A stretch of 64,000 bases of DNA, from NCBI GenBank assembly GCA_963576475.1, contig OY754981.1, positions 29,612,132 to 29,676,131 on the forward strand, given 5' to 3'. The notes under the pieces were generated by a model that saw only the letters and a list, made by a program, of their open reading frames with translations, searched no databases and was not told the origin of the DNA. Below are positions 34,401 to 44,940 of the stretch, in pieces. Every line of letters starts with the position of its first letter. The stretch's first letter is position 1. The stretch comes from Molanna angustata. Lineage: Eukaryota > Arthropoda > Insecta > Trichoptera > Molannidae. Position numbers and translations under genes: made by a program.

Positions 34401-35025
34401 ATATATGAACTGAAACTGTGTATCTCTTTTGTCCATGCTTATCTATCTACTACATTGTCATTCGTCATACAAAGGAAGATATATGAACTGAAACTGTGTA
34501 TCTCTTTTGTCCATGCTTATCTATCTACTACATTGTCATTCGTCATACAAAGGAAGATATATGAACTGAAACTGTGTATCTCTTTTGTCCATGCTTATCT
34601 ATCTACTACATTGTCATTCGTCATACAAAGGAAGATATATGAACTGAAACTGTGTATCTCTTTTGTCCATGCTTATCTATCTACTACATTGTCATTCGTC
34701 ATACAAAGGAAGATATATGAACTGAAACTGTGTATCTCTTTTGTCCATGCTTATCTATCTACTACATTGTCATTCGTCATACAAAGGAAGATATATGAAC
34801 TGAAACTGTGTATCTCTTTTGTCCATGCTTATCTATCTACTACATTGTCATTCGTCATACAAAGGAAGATATATGAACTGAAACTGTGTATCTCTTTTGT
34901 CCATGCTTATCTATCTACTACATTGTCATTCGTCATACAAAGGAAGATATATGAACTGAAACTGTGTATCTCTTTTGTCCATGCTTATCTATCTACTACA
35001 TTGTCATTCGTCATACAAAGGAAGA
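31440..35025. repeat. 78-bp satellite array, 46 copies
   Basis: A monomer of 78 bp (TATGAACTGAAACTGTGTAT … CATACAAAGGAAGA) is repeated about 46 times with almost no divergence. The only variation noticed is C or T in GTCCATG/GTCTATG. The T form occurs in units 2-5, 8, 10, 12, 20 and 22 (T at about 31547, 31625, 31703, 31781, 32015, 32171, 32327, 32951, 33107). Because 78 is divisible by 3 and this frame has no stop, the array is read as one 1206-aa frame (31419-35039) of the 26-residue unit YELKLCISFVHAYLSTTLSF plus VIQRKI. I judge that frame non-genic: no unique start or end domain, and the last unit simply runs into a poly(T). Confidence 0.97.
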
Positions 35026-35509
35026 AATATTTTTTTTAATTCATAATGTTTTGTAAAGTTTTTTTCGTATTCTTTTGATTTTTGATTGATCTAGACGTAC
35101 ATCGAAGTTCTTCGATATAATTGCTATGATTTGGAAAACTTACTACTGTTTTTTTTAGGATATTGCTTCTCGCATAACTATATATTAATTTGGCCTTTGA
35201 ATGTATGGTTTTAAGTATTAGAAATACATTCCATTTATTTTCAAAAAATCTAATTTTTCTATGAAAATGGATCTTCTAATGAAAGTTGTTCGTTTAATAT
35301 GCTAAAAAACTACATGATTTTTTTTTCTCCTATCCAATCAAGATCGCGGACATTTTTTGCTAGAGCGTCTCATTTGATTTTCATAATATTTTGAAACGGG
35401 TAATCAAACTCAAAATGTAATAAAAAAAACAAGCTTGAATCATTAATGCAAGTTTTTTGACAGTCAACAGAGATAATTGCTATAATATCGACGTGTAATT
35501 TCAATATAA
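35026..35509. other. AT-rich stretch after the 78-bp array
   Basis: No feature recognised. Confidence 0.4.
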
Positions 35510-36424
35510 TAAATGAAGTGCATCTCAATAAACTTGAACGTCTTCAGATTATATGCATCAGATTCATCTTTGGGTTGAAAAAATTTGATCGCATATCACC
35601 TTACCGCAATCTTCTTTGTTGGCCCAGGATACGCCAGCGGCGCAATATACACATTTTGTCACTATTGTACAATATTCTCTCGAACCCAAACCTGCCACAG
35701 TACCTAAAAAGCTTCTTCTTCTTCTTCTTCGTTTAGTAGACCTAGTTGGTCTGCTCTTCAGAAACTATGCCTCCTGGGATGACGAAGTCCAGCTATCCTT
35801 CCATCTCTTGGGTGGTCTACCGGGCAGGCGGCGGCCGGAAGGAATTTCATTTGCTGCTATATTTGCAAGCCGATCACTGTCCATCCTGGCTACGTGGTCC
35901 CTCCAATGCCTTCTTCTGGATCTAGATCCAGAACCTAAAAAGCAAATTCACTTATTTATCCAATCATGGACTTCCACTCCGATCTGCTGAACGTACAACA
36001 CTATCCATACCTATCCATAATACAGAATTTCTCAGCTCTTCATTCGAAGTACAATCAGCAAGATTATGGAATAGCCTTAGTCCGGATATTGCGTCGTCTA
36101 ACTCACTTAGTATTTTCAAGAAAAAACTAAAGAAGGAATATTTATCCTTGAACACCTGATCCCGATTTCCTCTCCTGTCCTTACCATATCCTTTTTATTG
36201 CTATGAATTATATTTTTTTTTTGTTTAATAGTATTTAAGTGTTATACGTATTTTATTTGATTTCTTTTACTCTTTTTTATTTGCTGTTGTACATACACAA
36301 TGTTGTCATACTTTGTAATCTGGTTGGTTGGAAGAACTTGCCTAATGGCAATAAGCCCGCCAGTGTACAATTATATTTGTTTATATTATGTACAAGAAGA
36401 TGTATAAATAAAAATAAATAAATA
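35510..36424 (+). mobile_element. Jockey-like LINE 3' part with nested RTE tail
   Basis: The coding piece 35518-35705 reads HLNKLERLQIICIRFIFGLK, CWPRIRQRRNIHILSLLYNI and NPNLPQYLK; it resumes after the nested insertion (35944 on) to a stop near 36158. The 3' UTR carries the family signature GGTTGGTTGGAAGAACTTGC, then GGCAATAAGCCCGCCAGTG, ending in (AAAT)n. Sister copies are at 39430-40060 and, reversed, 51335-52220. It is 5'-truncated. Confidence 0.8.
35713..35932 (-). mobile_element. RTE-type LINE tail with (GAA)n, nested
   Basis: Flanked by an 11-bp TSD, ACCTAAAAAGC, at 35702-35712 and 35933-35943. The minus strand encodes RRRHWRDHVARMDSDRLANI, then GRRLPGRPPKRWKDSW and TSSSQEA before the stop. 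It ends in (GAA)n, seen as TTCTTC at 35713-35730. A 220-bp insertion carrying only the last 60 or so codons. Confidence 0.9.
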
Positions 36425-36592
36425 AATATGTTCTTGTCAAACAAGTACATATACATCTTCCTACGTTCCCTAAAATAAGCAAATAAATGCTTGTGCTATA
36501 GGTAGGTGAACGAAATCGGTCGAGGCAGGATTCGAACTCGCGACCACTGGATTACTAGCCCAGCGCGCTAACCGCTCTGCCACCGACCCATC
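36425..36592 (-). mobile_element. tRNA-derived SINE family B, copy 2
   Basis: The minus-strand head GTCGGTGGCAGAGCGGTTAG and B box GAGTTCGAATCCTGCC are well preserved; the body is as in copy 1. It sits directly against the (AAAT)n tail of the LINE ending at 36424. Confidence 0.85.
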
Positions 36593-36704
36593 TAGATTTT
36601 TTAGAGTGATAACATTTTTAAGTCATTTAAATGATATCGTGTCAGGCACAATGTAATTTTTTCAGTTCATATTCCAATGAGTTGAAATATGAGTTGTAAT
36701 ATTA

Positions 36705-36960
36705 CCTGGTGTCAGGCCGGCTTTATATCCTCGTTCCGGACTCTATCCACGAGTTTTACGCCCACTATGGAGCGCAGTGTCCACATTTCAGTAGTCCGGA
36801 GGAGATTTTTTGTTCTGATGGTATCGGCACTGGCTTCGATGGCATAGGTCATTATGGGTCTTACGCACGTTTTCTAAATTCTGATTTTACTTTCTGTGAG
36901 CATATGTTTGTTTTTCCAGACAGTGTCCCTGAGGCAGTCACAATATGTTATAATTATATT
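36705..36960 (-). pseudogene. RTE-type LINE thumb fragment
   Basis: Minus strand: CLRDTVWKNKHMLTESKIRI, then KTCVRPIMTYAIEASADT, LLRTTEMWTLRSIVGVKL and RVRNEDIKAG. This is the classic segment between the RT palm and the tail in RTE-like polymerases. One stop interrupts it. The neighbouring word AATATTACCTSTTGTCAGGC is shared with the edge of the fragment at 31370. Confidence 0.75.
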
Positions 36961-37257
36961 TATATTTTTTTCTGTATTTTCCTACACAAACACCCTTGTT
37001 TCCAGTCAAATATAAGGATAAGGAACGCCTCAGTTATCAATTTTTCTCTTTATTTGAAATAATATATCAATAAAACATTTATTTATTTATATAATTTATG
37101 TACATGTGTACAAAGGCAGGTTTATTGCCACAAGGCAATTTCTTCCAATCAACTCGAACAACGTGAAGTCTCTAAGTTAAATTGGTTCCAAATAAAATAA
37201 AAATTGAGGCCTGAGGTCTTCTCAATCCTCATATTTGTTCGTGAATACGGGTCTTAC

Positions 37258-37443
37258 TTTTTAAAGAATGAATATGTCCTTGCAACAAGTACATATACAA
37301 TATAAAACATCCTCATACATTCCCTAAACTAAGTATAAGCGAAACGCGACTGAAGCGGTGAACGAAATCGGTCGTGTCAGGATTCGAACTTGCCACCATT
37401 GGATTACTAACCCAGCGCGCTAACCGCTCTTCCACCGCCCACC
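37258..37443 (-). mobile_element. tRNA-derived SINE family B, copy 3
   Basis: Minus-strand head GGGCGGTGGAAGAGCGGTTA and B box AAGTTCGAATCCTGAC; the body is diverged from the other copies with a small insertion (GCGAAACGCGACTGAAGC). Confidence 0.8.
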
Positions 37444-37559
37444 TAATTATTTACTTATTTTTAAACGACAATTTCTTAATATTTAGGTTAAAATATTATT
37501 AAACGCAAAGACTCTGTGTCTGTCGTACAACAATAGTTAACTAATTAAATACAATAATT

Positions 37560-38155
37560 AAATATAAAATTTCTAAAACATCTTGACTACAGGAACCGAC
37601 AACATCATAATGACCTGTCTCTTTCCCGAATACACCACAAGTTAATGTCCTTGGAAAACAGACGAACTGTATTTGACATGACATTCCTGTACAAAATAGT
37701 GAACAGTATTATTGAAACCGATGCACTTCTTGCGAAAATTCCCTTCAACATACCGACGAGACAAACTAGAAAAAAATATACATTCAGACTTCCCACCTGT
37801 GGCACAAATTATGCACAGCACTCTTTCATATACAGAGCATGCAGAAATTATGATTCTTTCTTCCATGACATTGATCTCTTCAACTCATCGCATAGAAGAT
37901 TTAAACTATCCATTTTGGCCTCGTTCCCTCATCGCTCTGAGTGATCTTACGCATGCTTCCCATAATGCCCCATTTCCTTTCAATTTCCTTTTCCTACAGC
38001 AAAAAAATAATATGTTTCTGTTTCTTTTTCAATTCATGTTTTGTTAACCAGTAATATTCATCAAACATTTTTGGCTTATTTGTTGTATTAATGTCTGCTT
38101 GTCCTATGTACTAAATTGGCTGTATATTTGTTTTCAATAAATAAATAAATAAAAC
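37560..38155 (+). pseudogene. Jockey-group LINE C-terminus and 3' UTR
   Basis: The plus frame 37645-37944 (open upstream to about 37570) reads SLENRRTVFDMTFLYKIVNS, then TYRFR-like KKYTFRLPTCGTNYAQHSF and SSHRRFKLSIL. This matches the R-R…D…F-L-Y-K-I…T-x-Y…S-F-I…R segment that closes many jockey-group polymerases. A 3' UTR and (AAAT)n tail follow near 38140. Palm and endonuclease are missing. Confidence 0.75.
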
Positions 38156-38202
38156 CATTTTTATTCTAAACTAAATCAAACACATTACCCTTTAAAAAGT
38201 AA

Positions 38203-38437
38203 TCAAAATCTATTTATTTATTGAATATTTCTTCTCGAGTAACTAACTTTTACTATGTCAAATATTAATTTAATACACACCCAATAACAAGTTGCCACAT
38301 TCTGGAGACTTACGACATTAATCGTCTCACAGATCCAGACTGAAAAAACAATTAAAAACTGTGTATCCACCGGGAATCGAACCCGGGACCTTTGGATCAG
38401 CAGTCAGATACCCAACCAACTGAGCCACGAAGGCCGA
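38203..38437 (-). mobile_element. tRNA-derived SINE family D, copy 1
   Basis: The minus-strand head GGCCTTCGTGGCTCAGTTGG (A box) and CCCGGGTTCGATTCCCGG (B box) are followed by a body with GTCTGGATCTGTGAGACGAT and GTTGCCACATTCTGGAG-type words, then an (AAAT)n tail. Copies at 51491 and 55625 match. Confidence 0.9.
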
Positions 38438-39429
38438 CAATAATAATGTACACTCTAGCACTTGCCCATGGGCTAGTAGAGTGGATACATCTATGTGACT
38501 CCAATGACTCTTATTACCATTTTATTGGTTTTTATATATATATTCTTTTAATTATTGTTACTCGTAACCAATGTTCTTCTAATTGAATGGATTATAGATA
38601 TAATAAAAAAAAAATTGATATTAGTAACATAATTAATTTTTCAATTTTGCTGTAACCACTTAAATTAGACTAATTTTAGTTTGACCTTGATAGAACCTCA
38701 TTGTATGTAGATATTATATTACAAATATAAAATACTTGGTATTTGTTCTATTGAAATTTATATTATTATTGACGCGTTTCGTGCAAGAATAATTTCGTCA
38801 TTATTTCTACTTAAATTTGAGTTTATAATATATGTATATTTTTTTACATTATTTGTTTATTTACTAATGATTGAATACGTGTTGGTAATATGTCGTCACA
38901 CATACTGTTTTGTTACTTTTATACATAAATAAATTAGTACATAATTTTAGTTAGTTTTGAGAGAACAAATCCTTTAGAGTGGTATGTGGGTATTTATGTG
39001 TGATAGTTACAGAGGTCAAGGATGTTAGCGGAATGATAATGGTCAGGCCAGACCTTTTGGGAGATGCAAAGGGCCTCAGTCAAAGGACCTTCATACCACC
39101 GCTGGTCATTTTACACAAAATTATCTCCCTAATAGTCACTTTGAAAGAATTCTTAGAACCATTAGCACATGATATATAATATATTACTTTTGGTACCGTC
39201 TCCACAAATTTTGGGACAGATAATTTTTGTAAATTTTCTATTTTATTGGACCTAGGTTCTATTAATGCTTGATACCTCAATGTATCCAAGAAGCTCGCAA
39301 TATTTTTAGACTAACTGAAACATTATTACAGTTTTTTTAGGAAATATAATAATATGGAGGTGCCAAATGCAGCAAAATTAAGATGGCATATAATCTAAAT
39401 TGACTAAAATCATGATATATTCACTTGTC
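38438..39429. other. AT-rich stretch, nothing recognised
   Basis: A GC-richer patch at 38975-39110 is open in parts but not recognised. Confidence 0.4.
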
Positions 39430-39542
39430 TTTTTTTCTCATTTTGTATTTATTGTTTTAAATTGTATCTTAGTGTTATATATTTGCTTTGTTTTATGTTT
39501 TATTTTTTTTGCTTTTATTAGTTTGTTGTTGTACATACACAA

Positions 39543-39757
39543 TGGAATGAGAGGTCGGGGCCGCCCAAGGAAGGGATGGCACGTCCATGTGAACGGTATT
39601 TTGAAAGACGGAAATTTTAGAAGCGTGAACAACAGACGAACATGTATAAGACGATGTATGAATGTTGACGAGGCGATGAATGTATGTCAAGATAGAAGTA
39701 AGTGGCGTTCGGTCCTCTCTGCCTACCCCGTGAGGGACATGGCGTGATGGTATATAT
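39543..39757 (+). mobile_element. RTE-type LINE tail, nested
   Basis: The plus strand encodes GRGRPRKGWHVHVNGILKDG, then DEAMNVCQDRSKWRSVLSAY and stop, followed by the 3' end GGCGTGATGGTATATATG. The coding pattern (R-G-R-P-x-x-x-W…C-x-D-R-x-x-W-R) is the RTE tail. This 3' end is the probable donor of the SINE A 3' end. Confidence 0.8.
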
Positions 39758-39783
39758 GTTTTCAGTCATACTTTGTAATCTGG

Positions 39784-39960
39784 GGGGGCAAGTCTGGTCA
39801 ACAGGCAGAATCAAAACCATCCATGTTTACCCATATCATGCATATAATTATCATGAGTTTATAACATCTTAAGATATTATAGAACTCCATAAGATAATTA
39901 TAATTAATTAATTATAAACATAGATGGTTTTGATTCCGCCGGTTGACTAGACTTGCCCGC
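39784..39960. mobile_element. GGGGGCAAGTCTGGT-type MITE, intact copy
   Basis: 177 bp, from GGGGGCAAGTCTGGTCAACA to its complement ending GACTTGCCCGC, flanked by CTGG at 39780-39783 and 39961-39964 (4-bp TSD). The arms are complementary through AATCAAAACCATC and ATATAATTAT. No coding sequence. Confidence 0.9.
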
Positions 39961-40304
39961 CTGGTTGGTTGGAAGGAATTGCATAATGTCAATACGCCCG
40001 TCAGTGTGCAATATATTTGTTCATATTACATATGTACAGAAAGATAAATAAAAAAATAGGTATATTAAAACCGCCAAATACAATATGAAGTTTATGTTAG
40101 CAAGGATTACAGTTTATACCCTATGAACTATCTCATAAGTTAATTTTGTTTTTTTTTGCATCCTTTAAGATTAAAAAATGTTTTATTTCCCATAGATATG
40201 GAGTTATTTGAAAATATAACATAAAAAAGTATTTTTAAGGGGAATTAATACTAATGTGTAAATTCAGTAAAGAAACGTAGAAAATACTGTTGGTATTTTA
40301 ATAT

Positions 40305-40745
40305 ATTTATTTATTTATTTATTATATCACAATACAGCATATTCATTTTAGGTGATCAACAACGCCCCACTAGGCATTACCTGTTCTGGGGCTGTTGTTA
40401 GAGATATAATTTAATGGCTATTTATAAAATTTATATGATACATAATTACATTAAAGCACATAAATAAACACAAATTGAAATAAAAAAAAATACATACATA
40501 TAGAGACATACGTGGAACAGTCAATAATAAGATATAAAATTAAAATGTGGTCAAAAGCTATAGGTGAACACTCTCCTCTGCATAGTGTCTGCCCGATACC
40601 AATAGCCATTTCTTTATTTTACATTTAAAAGAATGACTATTTTTGGTCTCTTTAATGCTCTTAGCAAGTTTGTTGAATATTCTAGGAGCAATGACTCCGA
40701 ACCGTCTAATATAAATACACTGTTTAACATATATTTTTTATATTT
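40305..40745 (-). pseudogene. Jockey-group LINE C-terminus and 3' UTR
   Basis: The minus strand reads IRRFGVIAPRIFNKLAKSIK, then SFKCKIKKWLLVSGR and stop. This is the end of a jockey-group polymerase (R-F…A-P-x-x-x-N-x-x…F-K-x-x-x-K-x-W-L). The 3' UTR runs to an (AAAT)n tail at 40305-40325 (plus-strand TTTATTTATTTA). Confidence 0.7.
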
Positions 40746-40771
40746 AAACGTACACTTATTTAATTATATCA

Positions 40772-40953
40772 GGGAAGCAAGAATGGTTAAACAGTGAAAT
40801 CAAAACCCTTTTGACTACCCATATCATGGATATAATTATCATATGGATTTCTATATAATATCTTAAAATATTGTAGAACTCCATATGAAAATTATAGCCA
40901 TGATATGGGTAATCGTGAGGGTTTTAATTTCACCGTTTGACCAGAATTGCCAT
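40772..40953. mobile_element. GGGGGCAAGTCTGGT-type MITE, diverged copy
   Basis: Internal arms (GAAATCAAAACCC; TACCCATATCATGGATATAA and complement) are intact. The outer termini have drifted to GGGAAGCAAGAATGG and CCAGAATTGCCATCC. Confidence 0.8.
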
Positions 40954-41494
40954 CCAGAATTAATGTTCCCTAATTTTAAATGGATTCGGACGTTTGACAT
41001 TGAATAATGTAAAATTAGGTAAACGTGCCTAACGCAAAAGTCTTATTTTAAATTCCCTAATTTTATGGCGTTTGGTAGCAATTGTAGATTGTCAGTATAA
41101 AAGTTACGGAAAAAATCCACAGTAGATATTTGTTTTGAAGAGAACTAAGTTGTTAAATAATAATTTATTATTTATGTTCGATTTTTTTGTACAACAATTT
41201 TTCAAAAGGAATCATATAGAGAGAGCCTCGGTGTATATTGTAAATTTCGTCGTGATGAATCTGCGTGTATGGTGTACAATTTTTTACATTAAAATTTTTA
41301 GCACACTAAAAATTTTATCAAAAAAATTTTAGCACACTAAAAATTTTGTTAGATGTACAAAAATGTTGATATTGTTTTAAATGTTTAGTTTTTCTCGCTA
41401 AAAATTAAGGTTTTGGTATTGTATTTTAAATTTTTAGTACTGTCAACTGAAAATTTTGGTATTGTTTTTTTAAGTTTTTAGTATTGCGTAACAA
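40954..41494. other. AT-rich stretch with a short direct repeat
   Basis: A roughly 30-bp unit with TTTTAGCACACTAAAAATTT occurs twice at 41293-41347. Nothing else recognised. Confidence 0.4.
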
Positions 41495-41755
41495 ATTTGG
41501 GTCGCGCCCATCCCGGAGAAAATGAAAGAAACCAGACTCCGGTGGTATGGTCATGTGAATAGAAGGGGAGACGATCACGTGGTCAGGGTGGCCCTAAATA
41601 TTCCCACACCACCCATAGCTAGAGGTCGTCCACAGGCCACCTGGTGGACGAGTATTGAAAGAGAGCTGAGGAAGGACCAGCTGACCAGTGAGATGACACA
41701 TGACAGAAAGACGTGGAGACTGCGTACTAGGAGGGCCGACCCCAGATGAACTGGA
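41495..41755 (+). pseudogene. RTE-type LINE tail fragment
   Basis: From 41498 the plus frame reads VAPIPEKMKETRLRWYGHVN, then ARGRPQATWWTSIERELRK and DRKTWRLRTRRADP, stop. It shares VAPIPEK…RLRWYGHV with the fragment at 343-855, so both belong to one family. This copy ends cleanly at the stop. Confidence 0.8.
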
Positions 41756-41812
41756 AAGAGGACCAGCCAAAGAAGAAGGTGTACTAAAAAATAAAGTGAA
41801 CATACTCAGAGC

Positions 41813-41853
41813 TGGGGGCCAAGTCTGGTTCGACCGGCGAAATCAAAACCCTA
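41813..41853 (+). mobile_element. GGGGGCAAGTCTGGT-type MITE, end fragment
   Basis: GGGGGCCAAGTCTGGTTCGA, then GGCGAAATCAAAACCC; only the left end is preserved. Confidence 0.6.
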
Positions 41854-43449
41854 GAACAGTTAATTTCATCTATATGATTTCATCTGTAAGTTATATATCT
41901 TCTTTTCCTGTCCATAACTCACTGAGATTACCAAAATAACATTTAATAAGCTTTAACTCTTTAAAAAGATTGAAAGAGTTCGAAAAGTCTTTATTCGCGT
42001 TTAGATATGAAACATCAGTACAATCAAGCACTGGGAGGAAAAGTCAAAGTTATTTTAAAAAGTAGTAGTTAGTTTCGTTTCTATAAAAATGTATTAAAGG
42101 CCTTTGAATTGTTACGTATTCTGGGAGAGTCCAATATACGATGTTATCGTAATAGATGATTCCTTCCACGAACTTTCCTTCAAAGGACACATTGACATCC
42201 CTAATGAAAAAGGACGACACTAGAGTTATCTTGGAAATATTTTTACCTGAGAAAAATTACAAAAATACCTGATTCCATGGTGCCTACCTTTCAAGAAGTT
42301 CTAAGTATGTGTTGAAATAAAAATGAAATTTTCGTCGATTTTTTATATTAGTAAAATAAACGTAGACAATATTATTGATTAGATAAATCCTTCTGCGTTT
42401 TCCGATTCCGTTCTATGGAGCCTAGTATGAACGATACGGAATCGATACTTGTCACCTAATAATTGGGAGATCCGTGGGATACCTATTACTTGTCACAAAA
42501 GTTAAAATGGTAGTATGAGCTGAGTGAATTCGTAAGTGAAATTAATTCTGTCCGATAGGAGGCGCGACGGCGCGGTGAAATTATGAAACTAACAACTTTT
42601 CAACGTTTCTTAAAAATGGCGCATTTGCATTACGTTTTGGCTTTTTTTATTGACTCGGGAAGAAAATGAAGATAATCCAAATGAATATTACATTCAACAA
42701 AACATTATGCCTCGAAGAAATGATTCGTTTATAATACCTAAATGAAACTATAATTTCGAATTGGTTGATATTGGTTTTTACTCGGTTCATTATATTCAAT
42801 AATATATGAATCAATATTTTATATAAATACAATAAAAGTGCTGTGCAATTAAGACATCTAATAAACAAGAGTTTTAATAAATTAATGTCTTGACCCAATT
42901 ACATAAGATGAGTAGGAAAAAGTACTTGTATGATGCAAGTTGCATTACCTACGGACGGACAGTATTTCGCGATCTATACAGTATTTTTTAATCACGTTTT
43001 AATTTAATATAATAACGGTTAAAAACATCGATCGATGTAGATATATCATAAAAAGATCCAAGATAAACAAAGATCAAATATACTCAAGAAATTGAACACT
43101 TCATAATATAAACATACGATAAATAAAAAGTAATTGTGGTTATCTCCATACAAAAAAGTACATGGTGGTCACGTGATTCTTCCGGCATTTGTTGTAGAAA
43201 AAATAGATTAGGAATATGCGCCGATTGTGTATTGGTAAATTTCAAATTCAAAACAGAATTTTCGGTGCAATAAATTCGGTATAGCGGTATATTCTGTATA
43301 GATGATGCTCGGCGTTGAAAATAAACATTCTAATGATGATCGTCTTTAAAAAGTTTGCATCTAACAATGAGTATGACACAATACAATAACAACGTACTCA
43401 AGGTGGCCAATTTATAAAAAGGCGTACCTTTAAAACCAGGTCATAATAA
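41854..43449. other. AT-rich stretch, nothing recognised
   Basis: About 1.6 kb with no coding similarity. A word around TGGTAGTATGAGC (42510-42530) recurs inverted near 53240-53260, so a diverged unnamed repeat is possible. Confidence 0.4.
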
Positions 43450-44935
43450 TCCTTAAGGACGGGAGGCCTTGAAAGGACGTGAGGCGTTAAAAGGACAGGC
43501 AGCTCTGGAGGGACCGGAGGTGTTGAAAGAACGGGAGTTTGAAGGGACGGGAGGCTGAAGGAACGAAGGGCACTGAAGGGACGGGAGACTCTGAAGATAT
43601 GGGAGGCTCTGAAAGGACGGAAGGCGCTGAAAGGAAAGGAGGCACTGAAAGGATGGGAAGCACTGAAAGGACGGGAGGCGTTGTAAGGACGGAAGGCGCT
43701 GGAGGGACGGGAGGCGCTGAAAGAACGGGAGGCGCTGAAGGAACGGGAGGCGCTGAAGGGACGGGAGGCGCTGAAGAAACAGAAAGCGCTGAAGGACCGG
43801 GAGGTGCTAAAGGGACGGGAGGCATTGAAGGGACGGGAGGTGTATATGACAGGAGGTTGAAAGGACGGAAGGATGAAAGGCACTGAAGGGACGGGTAGCG
43901 CAGAAGGTGCGGGAGGCGTTGAAGAAACAGGAAGCTCTGAAGAAATGAGAGACGATGAAGGGAGGGGAAGCATTGAAGAGACGGGAGGCTGATAGAACGG
44001 GAAGCTGAAAGGCGCTGAAGGGACGGGAGGCGCTGAAGGAACGGGAGGTGATGAAGGGACGGGAGGCACTGAAGGAACACGAGGCGTTGAAGAGACGGGA
44101 GGCACTGAAGGGCCTGATGGGACGAAATGTACTGATGGGCCTGAAGAGACAGGAGATACTGAAGAGCCTGAATAGAGGGGTAACACTAAAAGGACGGAAG
44201 GCACTGAAAGGGCGACAGACACTGAAGGAACGGGAGGCGCAGAAAGCACTGTAGGGACGGGAGGTACTGAATGTCTTGAAGGGACGGGAGGCACTGAAGG
44301 ACGGGTTGCATTGAGCGTAAGGGAGGCACTGAGCCAAACAGAGGCACAAAAGGGACGGGTGATACTGAAGGCACTGCAGGGAAGGGAGGTAATGAATGGC
44401 CTGTTGGGATGGGAGGCTCAGAAGAGACGGGGGCGTGAAGGGACGGGGGGCGCTGAAGGGATGGGAGACGCTCAAGGGATAGGAGACGCTGCAAATACGG
44501 GGATGCTGAAGGAACGGGAGGTGCTGAAGGGACGGGAGGTGCTGAAGGGGCGGGAGGTGCTGAAGGGACGGAAGGCACTGAAGGGACGGGAGGCACTTAA
44601 GAGACGGGAAGCGCTGAAGGGATGGAGGCGCTGAAGGGGCGGGAGGCGTTAATGGGACGGGAAGCACTGAAGGGGTGGGAGGTTCTGGGAGGAGATCCTG
44701 AAGGGACGGGATGTGCTGAAGGGCCTGTTACAACGGGAGGTACTGAAGGGCTGAAGGGACGGGAGGTACTGAATGGCCTGAAGGGACGGGGGATACTGAA
44801 GGTCCTGAAGGGACGGGAGCTACTGAAAAGCCTATAGCAACGGAACTGATTGGCCTGAACGGACGGGAAGCCGTCCCTTCAGTACCTCCCTACCTTTAAT
44901 GCCGCCAGTCCCTTCAGTACCTCCCGTCCTTTCAG
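43450..44935. repeat. 18-bp purine-rich minisatellite
   Basis: A degenerate unit GAAGGGACGGGAGGCGCT (18 bp, with variants and 1-3 bp indels) runs for about 1.5 kb, purine-rich on the plus strand. At about 44871 polarity flips to the pyrimidine-rich complement (CCGTCCCTTCAGTACCTCCC). Because 18 is divisible by 3, long frames stay open on the minus strand in all phases (APPVPS, SLQRLP, FSASRP repeats; 43398-44294, 43487-44080, 43807-44667). I treat them as artefacts of the repeat, since none has a non-repetitive domain. Confidence 0.9.
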
Positions 44936-44940
44936 AGCGC

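Larger units (their letters stand above)
39430..40060 (+). mobile_element. Jockey-like LINE 3' UTR hosting two further insertions
   Basis: 39430-39542 (…GTTGTTGTACATACACAATG), 39758-39783 (CAGTCATACTTTGTAATCTG) and 39961-40060 (GGTTGGTTGGAAGGAATTGC …) line up in order with 36225-36424. The gaps are filled by an RTE tail and a MITE. No coding part is preserved. Confidence 0.8.

Noticed and set aside
31440..35025. Possible CRISPR-like array (regular repeats)
   Set aside because: There are no unique spacers; units are directly adjacent and identical. The context is a eukaryotic satellite.
43398..44667. Proline-rich minus-strand frames of 197-298 aa
   Set aside because: An 18-bp minisatellite keeps all phases open; no non-repeat domain and frequent phase shifts.
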